A DNA stretch of 64,000 nt from CAIZQW01 sp942493055 (GTDB lineage: Bacteria; Verrucomicrobiota; Kiritimatiellia; RFP12; UBA1067). The notes under the pieces are model-generated. The model was given only the letters and a program-made list of their open reading frames with translations. It made no database searches and was not told where the DNA came from. Both the position numbers and the translations under genes were made by a program. This document shows positions 35,414 through 41,218 of the stretch, in pieces. How positions within the stretch are numbered: the first letter of the stretch is position 1; every line of letters begins with the position of its first letter. The stretch is taken from positions 2,604,001 to 2,668,000 of the forward strand of contig OW818680.1 in NCBI GenBank assembly GCA_942493055.1, written 5' to 3'.

Positions 35414-35733
35414 CACGAAGCAATTTTTCAACAAACCAAAAAACCAAGTGTGAAAAGTTAGTGGCATTGGGCAAGATGCCCGCGCTCCTTTCCTGAAGGT
35501 GGCAGAGCCGTCTCGGCTCTGATGAGGCGGGACGCCTCATCCACCTTGAGCATCGCATGCCCTTATGAAAGAATCGGGCCATGAAAAGTTAGTGGCATCC
35601 GGCCGCATGCCTGCGGCCACCGGCGCGGGAAGCCGCGCCGCTCCATGCGCTTCACGCCCGTCCGCACCGCAGGGAGCGGAGCCGCTTCCGGCTCCGGCTG
35701 ACGCTTTCCGGACGTCCAGGCTATGTAGAATAT

Positions 35734-36186
35734 TTAGCGACCCTGGGGTCCTTCCACGCTCTTTACGCTGTTCAGGGTCCCGAGGCTATTATGGACCCAA
35801 TCGGCACACGTGGGGTCTGCGCACCAGATGCCGTCGATCACATACTTATATTCATGGCATCCCGGTTCGAGGCAGACGGTTACTGAAAATAGACCCTCGT
35901 TATTCTTGTCGATCATCTGTTTGGCTGTCGGGTCCCAATCGTTAAACGACCCTGCAAGGAAAACCTTGCTGCCGACTTTTGCACGCACACTGAACGTCAC
36001 GCGTTGTAACTTCGTCTTTGGCGCGTTGACAACAGCTGCTTTCGATGCGTTGACAGCAGGTGCTTCCGGCGCGTTGACAGCAGGTGCTTCCGGTGCGCTT
36101 ACAACAGGCGCTTGCGGCTTAACTCGGGTCTTCACAACTTTAGGTGTCATCTTACTTTTCGTTGTCTCTAATATCATTTCATTCAT
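35734..36186 (-). CDS. AMPK-type glycogen-binding (CBM48/E-set) protein with Pro/Ala-rich N-terminus
   Basis: 150 residues. Residues ~20-58 are near-repeats of APEAPAVN (APEAPAVNAPEAPAVNASKA), a flexible linker. Residues ~62-150 form an AMPK1_CBM/E-set domain: VTFSVRAKVGSKVFLAGSF, NDWDPTAKQM, PGCHEYKYVIDGIWCADP and NSLGTLNSV. Layout and ending match the protein at 34276-34713, so they are paralogues with unrelated linkers. No signal peptide is seen. I found no copy of the shared promoter box upstream of 36186. It lies 112 bp downstream of the rhodanese gene. Role: glycan or partner binding, otherwise unknown. Confidence 0.75.
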   Translation of the reverse strand: MNEMILETTKSKMTPKVVKTRVKPQAPVVSAPEAPAVNAPEAPAVNASKAAVVNAPKTKLQRVTFSVRAKVGSKVFLAGSFNDWDPTAKQMIDKNNEGLFSVTVCLEPGCHEYKYVIDGIWCADPTCADWVHNSLGTLNSVKSVEGPQGR

Positions 36187-36298
36187 GGCCTGTCTCCTTC
36201 GTTTCGCGTGGACTCAAACTTTTTCCCACATCCGCCGTGGCGCGATCGCCGATGTCATTCAGCAGGTGCACGGCGTGTGCACCTGCCGAGCACCGGCA

Positions 36299-36859
36299 TT
36301 ATTTGGGATGCTCGCTCTTGGGTTGCATGGGTTTTGGAAGCACGCAGCAACAACCTGGGCTTCCCTTCGCCTTTCCGCACTTATCGCACGTCGGCTGCCC
36401 TTCCTTGCAGCAGCAAGGCGACCCCTTGATCTGTCCGCACTTCTTGCACAACGTAGCCGCTTCTGTCTCAGCGCCTGACATCTTCCACCCTGAGAGCCCA
36501 GCAGAGAAGCGCTTCACGTTGGTGTAGCCCGCTTTTGTCGCAGCATCACTGCCAGCCTTGTACGCATCACACAGAGGGCCGCCGCAGTAGGATACCACCA
36601 GCGCGGCCTTGTCCGTCGGCAGTACCTTAGCAAGATCATCCTTGTGATCTGCGAAGTTGATCGCGCCGGGAATATGACCGCTCGCATACGACTTGCTGCC
36701 GTTACAATCAATGAGCGTGACTGTCTTGTTCGTCATGGCCTTGGTCAGATCCGCCAGACTGATGTCCGGCACCGCGTTCTCGTCGGCTGCGTAAGACACG
36801 TTAGCCGCGAATGCCGCCACAATGAATGTCATGGAAACCAAACTTTCTACCAATTTCAT
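36299..36859 (-). CDS. Exported rhodanese-domain protein with Cys-rich C-terminal tail
   Basis: 186 residues. Signal peptide MKLVESLVSMTFIVAAFAAN, mature end near SYAADE. Residues ~30-130 are a single rhodanese domain: TLIDCNGSKSYASGHIPGAI with the usual SGHIPGA, and the active-site loop VVSYCGGPLCDA whose first Cys is the expected persulfide carrier. The last 50 residues carry about ten Cys in the pattern CKKCG...SPCCCK...CDKCG...SPGCCC, which looks like a metal-binding tail with two similar halves. Single-domain exported rhodaneses act in sulfur transfer or redox repair; the tail suggests copper, zinc or iron binding. The promoter has the shared box. Confidence 0.82.
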   Translation of the reverse strand: MKLVESLVSMTFIVAAFAANVSYAADENAVPDISLADLTKAMTNKTVTLIDCNGSKSYASGHIPGAINFADHKDDLAKVLPTDKAALVVSYCGGPLCDAYKAGSDAATKAGYTNVKRFSAGLSGWKMSGAETEAATLCKKCGQIKGSPCCCKEGQPTCDKCGKAKGSPGCCCVLPKPMQPKSEHPK

Positions 36860-36909
36860 TTTCTGTTTCTCCTTTTTCTTTCGTGTACTTATGGTCTGTT
36901 TTTAGGGTT

Positions 36910-36955
36910 ATCATGCGCTTTTGGAGGCGCTTTCACTATGGGGAGAATCCCCTAC
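36910..36955 (-). promoter_or_regulatory. Regulon promoter 4 (rhodanese)
   Basis: In gene sense: box GTAGGGGATTCTCCCCATA (36955-36937, 19 bp, one longer than the others), 21 bp, then CATGAT (36915-36910). This -10 is the weakest of the set; TGATAA at 36913-36908 is an alternative with a 23-bp gap. A second symmetrical ATAGGGTATAACCCATA lies further upstream (36963-36979) at the end of the neighbouring repeat element. Confidence 0.55.
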
Positions 36956-36972
36956 CGCGTCATAGGGTATAA

Positions 36973-37320
36973 CCCATAGATGTTAAGCTAAGGAGCGATT
37001 ATTTTTCAGCACCAAACGACTGACAATATACAACATTTTGTAATTAAAGATTTTACCGCAAAAACCGCAAAAAGATTGCACGGCTATCTCATCCGCCTCA
37101 CCCGTGGATACACGGACGGCGGAATGGATAGCCGCGCAGATCAATACTGGTTTCATTTTCATCAGCAAAAAACAAGTTTTTTGCTGATGAAAATTGAGTT
37201 GATTCCGCGCAAATGTTCGCTCCGCCGTCCATGTATCCATGGGTGAGGCGGGCGTGACATTTGCGCTCTTCTTCGCGGCTTTTGCGAAAAAGTATTCATT
37301 CTTAGTTTAACACCTATGGG
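36973..37320. mobile_element. MITE-like element, family M copy A
   Basis: Ends are CCCATAGATGTTAAGCTAAG and CTTAGTTTAACACCTATGGG, 20-base imperfect inverted repeats. Inside are three hairpins: 37082-37133 (GGCTATC...GATAGCC with CCGCC/GGCGG), 37151-37197 (TTTTCATCAGC/GCTGATGAAAA) and 37208-37265 (CGCAAATGT/ACATTTGCG). The segment also has Ala/Lys-codon-like CCGCAAAAACCGC repeats. Related copies lie at 44031, 52437 and 53388. It separates the divergent rhodanese and rubrerythrin promoters. No open frame of note. Confidence 0.75.
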
Positions 37321-37342
37321 GTATAACCGCGCCAAGGAGGAA

Positions 37343-37386
37343 GTAGGTTTTCTCCCCATACAAATTATAAATTAGCCTGTTAAGAT
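37343..37386 (+). promoter_or_regulatory. Regulon promoter 5 (rubrerythrin)
   Basis: Box GTAGGTTTTCTCCCCATA (37343-37360), 20 bp, then TAAGAT (37381-37386), 68 bp before the ATG at 37455. It is the only plus-strand member of the set, so the geometry is conserved regardless of strand. Confidence 0.65.
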
Positions 37387-37454
37387 TGTTACCTGCTACG
37401 TGCAGGACAGTATTGTTTGAAGGTACAAAAACAAATCAAGAAACGAGGTATTTC

Positions 37455-38003
37455 ATGAAAAAGATGACGGAACAGCACTTAATCAACGCCTTCGGCGGGG
37501 AAAGCCAGGCACACATGCGCTATCTGCTTTTCGCGGAAACTGCGCAACTGGAAGGACTTCCCAACATCGCCCGACTGCTGCGAGCGATTGCTCATGCGGA
37601 GTATCTGCACGCCGGCGACCATTACCGAGAACTGCGCCATCTGAAAGGCGGCTTCGTGGCTAATTCGATGGCGGCGTTCGGTCCGGGCGACACGCGAAAG
37701 AACCTGGATCTCGCCATCGCTGGCGAGACGTTTGAGATTGAGGAGATGTACCCGGTCTATATCGAAGTCGCAAAGTTCCAGGGCGAGAAGGGTGCCGTGC
37801 GCTCTTTCCAATGGTCTTACGATACGGAAAAGATGCACAAGGCACTCTTCGAAAAAGCCCGTACCGCAGCAGAAAAGGGCGGCGATATGACTCTCGGCCC
37901 GGTGCAGGTTTGCGAGACCTGCGGTTACACCCTCGAGGGAGAGGCACCCGATATCTGCCCGCTCTGCGGTGTGCCGAAGGACCGTTTCCGCGCCTTTGCC
38001 TGA
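37455..38003 (+). CDS. Rubrerythrin
   Basis: 182 residues from the ATG at 37455, which follows CGAGGTATTTC; the open frame extends further upstream without a ribosome site. Cytoplasmic NADH/rubredoxin-linked peroxidase that removes hydrogen peroxide in anaerobes. The ferritin-like N-terminal domain shows diiron ligands in FGGESQAHMRYLLFAE, AHAEYLHAGDHYREL and GETFEIEEMYPVYIEVA. The C-terminal rubredoxin-like domain has the iron knuckles CETCGYTLEGE and CPLCGVPKDRF. Length and domain order are normal. It is followed 32 bp later by a methyltransferase on the same strand, probably co-transcribed, and is driven by regulon promoter 5. Confidence 0.93.
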   Translation: MKKMTEQHLINAFGGESQAHMRYLLFAETAQLEGLPNIARLLRAIAHAEYLHAGDHYRELRHLKGGFVANSMAAFGPGDTRKNLDLAIAGETFEIEEMYPVYIEVAKFQGEKGAVRSFQWSYDTEKMHKALFEKARTAAEKGGDMTLGPVQVCETCGYTLEGEAPDICPLCGVPKDRFRAFA

Positions 38004-38035
38004 TGGATAACACTCAATGCCTGAGGTATATTCCC

Positions 38036-38641
38036 ATGAAAAATGAAAAGATGTTCCAAGAACGATATAAGTCCGGGGACACACCCTGGGACTTCGGTCG
38101 GCCTGACTTCAACCTCGTCAACGTCGTGATCAACAACCCAATCCACGGAGTCCGTGCCCTGGATGTCGGCTGCGGGACCGGGGACAATGCAATATGGCTC
38201 GCCAATAACGGTTTTCAGGTCACGGGAATCGACGTGTCAGACATCGCCTTGGACAGGGCGAGAACAAAGGCTGCCAAGGCCAATGTCGAATGCGACTTCG
38301 TGCTCGCTGATTTTCTCAAGGACAAAATCAAAGGGGCTCCCTTTGGCTTTGTGTTCGACAGGGGCTGCTTCCACACGTTCGACTCCAAGAGCGATAAGAG
38401 GCTGTTCGCCCAACACGTGGCCGACCACTTGCAGATCGGCGGGCTTTGGCTGACGCTCACGGGCAACGCCGATGAGCACGGACGCGAACAAGGCCCGCCC
38501 CAACTGACAGCGGCTGAAATCGTCCAGGCGGTTGAGCCCCTCTTCGAGGTGCTTTCGCTCACGTCCAGTCACTTCGCCTCCCGTGATCTGAAGCCGCCGA
38601 GGGCGTGGACGTGCCTGATGCGCAAGCGTATAACCGGTTGA
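38036..38641 (+). CDS. Class I SAM-dependent methyltransferase
   Basis: 201 residues from the ATG at 38036, which has CTGAGGTATATTCCC in front; an alternative ATG at 38003 overlaps the rubrerythrin stop (TGATG). The start KMFQERYKSGDTPWDFGRP is the thiopurine-methyltransferase/TehB-like opening. The SAM-binding motif is ALDVGCGTGDNAIWLANNG, followed by VTGIDVSDIALDRAR and the acidic VECDFVLADFL. The substrate is unknown: thiol or metalloid methylation is typical of this type, small-molecule detoxification likely. It follows rubrerythrin, so the pair could form an oxidative/metalloid stress operon. It converges with pirin. Confidence 0.85.
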   Translation: MKNEKMFQERYKSGDTPWDFGRPDFNLVNVVINNPIHGVRALDVGCGTGDNAIWLANNGFQVTGIDVSDIALDRARTKAAKANVECDFVLADFLKDKIKGAPFGFVFDRGCFHTFDSKSDKRLFAQHVADHLQIGGLWLTLTGNADEHGREQGPPQLTAAEIVQAVEPLFEVLSLTSSHFASRDLKPPRAWTCLMRKRITG

Positions 38642-38673
38642 TAAGTCATATATGTGCCATTTGTGCCAGGTCA

Positions 38674-39420
38674 CTACCGCCGCATTCCTCGAAGCGTCTC
38701 CTCGCTATAGCCCCACCCTCTACATGACGGAACGTCGATGAGAATGAACTCCGCCTGCTGGCGCGCCATTATACTCAACGGCTCCTCGGTGTCGATCCGA
38801 GCCTGCCAGCCTTCCTCAAGCTCGTGCCCGTTCACCGAGAGGCGACCGTGTGTCAGGTAGAGGAAGAGTCGGCGCCCCCGGGTCGCTGCAAAAGAGAGCT
38901 GTTGCGTTTCATCAAGGTCTGCCCGGTAAAGGGTGGCGTCCGTGTGGAACGTGACGGTGTCACGGATGCCCTGGCCGGAAGCGACCGGACAGAGCGTGTT
39001 CTTCCACTTCGACGGGTCGAAGGTTTTCTGGTCGTAGGTCGGCTTGAGCCCTTTTTCATCCGGGAAGAACCAGACCTGATAAAAATGGACTGGCTTTTCT
39101 GCTAGATTGAACTCGGAATGCGTCAGGCCCGTGCCCGCCGACATGCGCTGGACATCATTGGCGCGGATAACCGCCTTGTTCCCCATGCTGTCCTCGTGGG
39201 TGATTTCGCCAGCGAGCACAATCGTGATGATCTCCATTTCCTGATGGGGATGCGTCGGAAAGCCTGTGCCGGGCTCCACGACATCATCGTTGAAGACCCG
39301 CAAGGCGCCGAACTGGATGTTGTTCGGATCGAAGTAGCTTGAAAATGAAAACAGCCAGTACGTCTTCAGCCAGCCGAAGTCGCTGAAGTGACGTTGCTCG
39401 TTCCTGATGATGTGAATCAT
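38674..39420 (-). CDS. Pirin-family protein (bicupin)
   Basis: 248 residues, close to the family norm. The pirin signature is visible: PHPHQEMEIITIVLAGEITHEDSMGN, carrying the metal-binding His-x-His and Glu, then NDVQRMSAGTGLTHSEFNL with another His. The second cupin half (RLFLYLTHGRLSVNGHEL) lacks metal ligands, as usual. Pirins bind iron or another transition metal; some are quercetin dioxygenases, others are redox-sensitive regulators. Here it has the shared redox-regulon promoter and converges with the methyltransferase gene (32-bp gap). Confidence 0.9.
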   Translation of the reverse strand: MIHIIRNEQRHFSDFGWLKTYWLFSFSSYFDPNNIQFGALRVFNDDVVEPGTGFPTHPHQEMEIITIVLAGEITHEDSMGNKAVIRANDVQRMSAGTGLTHSEFNLAEKPVHFYQVWFFPDEKGLKPTYDQKTFDPSKWKNTLCPVASGQGIRDTVTFHTDATLYRADLDETQQLSFAATRGRRLFLYLTHGRLSVNGHELEEGWQARIDTEEPLSIMARQQAEFILIDVPSCRGWGYSEETLRGMRR

Positions 39421-39508
39421 AAATGCACGCTCCTTGTTCGCGATTGTTCCCGAACCACGTATCCGGATTCAATCCTGAACCGCCAGATCGTGTTTCGTTT
39501 GTGCGTTA

Positions 39509-39553
39509 ATGCTAGACGAGACGCAGGGCATTGAAAATGGGGAATACCCCTGC
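39509..39553 (-). promoter_or_regulatory. Regulon promoter 6 (pirin)
   Basis: In gene sense: box GCAGGGGTATTCCCCATT (39553-39536), 21 bp, then TAGCAT (39514-39509), about 90 bp before the ATG at 39420. The core GGGGTATTCCCC is a perfect 12-bp palindrome apart from the centre. Confidence 0.6.
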
Positions 39554-39573
39554 TGGGTATACCGGCCGGAACA

Positions 39574-39671
39574 CGGAGCGGAACGGCTTCCCGTTCCGGC
39601 AGCGCTCCCCGGCTCGGGAAGCCGAGCCGCTCCCTGTGTCATCCCCGGCGCGGGAAGCCGCGCCGCTCCTC
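39574..39671. repeat. GC-rich hairpin repeats (family G)
   Basis: CGGAGCGGAACGGCTTCCCG with its complementary arm GTTCCGG, then CGGCTCGGGAAGCCGAGCCG and GGCGCGGGAAGCCGCGCCG. Each is a short stem-loop. The first is nearly identical to copies at 34806-34834 and 34893-34918. They lie between pirin promoter 6 and the end of the signalling operon and could act as terminators for the gene ending at 39699. In two of three cases a copy lies just upstream of a regulon box. Confidence 0.65.
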
Positions 39672-39698
39672 TACGCGCTCGCGTGCGGTGGCGTTGTG

Positions 39699-40802
39699 CT
39701 ACGGCAGTTCAACCGTAAAGATGGAACCGCGAGGCTGACGCGGGGCAACGTAGATGCGGCCCTTGTGCGCCTCCGCCACCAGTCTGCAGAAGGCCAGCCC
39801 GAGGCCTGTTTGCGGCAACTCGCGATCTTTCATCTTCACGACACCATATTTTTCGAAGATCGTTTCGCGATAGCCCAGCGGAATCCCGGGGCCCTCATCT
39901 TCGACCTGGATGAGGCAGGGCTTGCCAGGGGCGTCCGCAGGCTCCAGCGTCAGGGTCACACAGGTATCACGCGGCGAAAATTTAATCGCGTTCACCAGCA
40001 GGTTGTCCAACAGGCGCGCGATGAGGCTCCTGTCTACATTTGCGAGAACAGGCTCCTCCGGCGCCACGAGCGAGAGCTGAATGTTTTTGGCAGCGGCCAT
40101 TGCTTGATGATTGCGCACGGCTGCTTGGACGCGCTCAACCAAATCCTCGGATGCGCATTGCGGGGCGAGCTGCCCCTGCTCCATTTTTGAAACCATCAGC
40201 AGATCGCTGATGAAATTGTCGAGCAGTTGCGTTTGTCCGAGGATCTCGTTTGCAATGCGGACCACGGCTGGCGGGTTGTCCGTTGAGTCCAGTCGGCGCG
40301 CACAGAGCGAGATGCTCAGAAGCGGATTTCGAATGTCATGGACAATCATATCCGAGAGCTCCTCCCGCATCCGCAGGAGGGTGTTGCGCTCGTCATAGAG
40401 ATGTTTGGTGCGCAGCGCGTTTCGCACGCGGAACAATACTTCCAGCGTGTCGACCGGCTTCGTGATGAAATCGGTTGCGCCGGCCGCGATACCTCTGAGC
40501 CGGTCCGCCCGGTCAGAGAGGGCTGTCACCAGCAGCACCGGAATCATCTGGGTCCGCGCGTCCTCTTTCAGGCTGCTGCAGACCTCGAAGCCGTCCAGCT
40601 TGGGCATCATCACGTCGAGCAGAACCAAATCGGGCGGCGTATCGTTGATCATACGCAACGCCTCCTCCCCGTCTACAGCCTCTGACATCTGGTAGCCATA
40701 AGCTTTGAGAAAGTCGCGCAAAAGGCGGCGGCTTTTTTCGTCGTCTTCAACCACTAGGATGTGGCTGTCGCTCGCGAGTTCATCGGCAAACAGTTGTTTC
40801 AT
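39699..40802 (-). CDS. Response-regulator/histidine-kinase hybrid (REC-HisKA-HATPase)
   Basis: 367 residues, soluble. REC domain at residues ~13-130 with acidic pair EDD (19-21), phosphoacceptor Asp 63 in DLVLLDVMMPK and the KPVD lysine. HisKA region contains SDMIVHDIRNPLLSISL (phosphorylatable His in HDIRNP). HATPase region shows LLDNLLVNAIKFSP (N box), VEDEGPGIPLG (G1) and TGLGLAFCRLVAEAHKG (G2). Start ATG overlaps the stop of the CheY-like gene by 4 bp (ATGA), indicating translational coupling. Input REC followed by a kinase suggests a relay in which an upstream kinase controls this one. Confidence 0.9.
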   Translation of the reverse strand: MKQLFADELASDSHILVVEDDEKSRRLLRDFLKAYGYQMSEAVDGEEALRMINDTPPDLVLLDVMMPKLDGFEVCSSLKEDARTQMIPVLLVTALSDRADRLRGIAAGATDFITKPVDTLEVLFRVRNALRTKHLYDERNTLLRMREELSDMIVHDIRNPLLSISLCARRLDSTDNPPAVVRIANEILGQTQLLDNFISDLLMVSKMEQGQLAPQCASEDLVERVQAAVRNHQAMAAAKNIQLSLVAPEEPVLANVDRSLIARLLDNLLVNAIKFSPRDTCVTLTLEPADAPGKPCLIQVEDEGPGIPLGYRETIFEKYGVVKMKDRELPQTGLGLAFCRLVAEAHKGRIYVAPRQPRGSIFTVELP

Positions 40803-41218
40803 TGGGTATCCTCCCCTGTGGGGTATTCTGCGTAGTCCTGCTCCTCGAGGGTCGGCCCGAAGAGGCGCTCCAGGCGGGCTAGCAGATCCGGTATATCAAG
40901 TGGCTTCGTGATGTATTGGTCGCACCCGCAGGTGCGGAGCCGGGCCTCGTCGCCAGGCATGGCGTAGGCGGTCAAGACCCAGATCGGGATTTCGCGAGTT
41001 CGCGCGTCAGCCTTGAGAATCTGCACAGCTTCAAACCCGTCTTTTTTCGGCAGTTGGATGTCCATCAGGATCAAGCCAGGCCGCTGTGCAAACGCGAGCT
41101 CCACGCCCGCTTCGCCGTCATGCGCCTCCAGAACAGGGTAGTCCATGATGGCCAGCAGCTCAGAAAGCAACTTTCTGTTCTGCGGGTCATCTTCAACGAT
41201 CAGAATTGTCGGTTTCAC
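40799..41218 (-). CDS. Single-domain CheY-like response regulator
   Basis: 139 residues, one REC domain: VEDD near residue 8-11, phosphoacceptor Asp 53 in LILMDIQLPKKDG, switch Thr in IWVLTAYAMPGDE and the conserved Lys in QYITKPLDIPD. No output domain, so it probably passes phosphate between the two hybrid kinases that flank it. The coding region overlaps both neighbours by 4 bp. Confidence 0.92.
   Translation of the reverse strand: MKPTILIVEDDPQNRKLLSELLAIMDYPVLEAHDGEAGVELAFAQRPGLILMDIQLPKKDGFEAVQILKADARTREIPIWVLTAYAMPGDEARLRTCGCDQYITKPLDIPDLLARLERLFGPTLEEQDYAEYPTGEDTQ

Larger units (their letters stand above)
34714..35733. other. Gene-free 1-kb repeat cluster
   Basis: Between the two AMPK-CBM genes. 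In order: regulon box (34761-34805), two copies of a GGAGCGGAACGGCTTCCCG hairpin repeat (34806-34834 and 34893-34918), GTTAGTGGCATTGGGC repeats (34931-34957 and 35110-35142 in reverse, 35451-35490 and 35581-35600 forward), the complete family P element (35217-35413), and further GCGGGAAGCCGCGCC and GAGCCGCTTCCGGCTC hairpins (35620-35700). The P element is bracketed by inverted copies of the GTTAGTGGCATTGGGC repeat, as it is at 12361-12953. Small frames here are repeat translations. Confidence 0.8.

Noticed and set aside
36963..36979. Second regulon box ATAGGGTATAACCCATA next to promoter 4
   Set aside because: Symmetrical but shorter, lies at the end of a repeat element and has no suitably spaced -10 for either neighbour.
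36973..37320. Integron attC site (ends resemble GTTRRRY and RYYYAAC)
   Set aside because: The order is GTTAAGC at the left and GCTTAAC-like at the right, the reverse of attC. The element is longer than usual attC sites, and no integrase or cassette array is present. A MITE-like element fits better.
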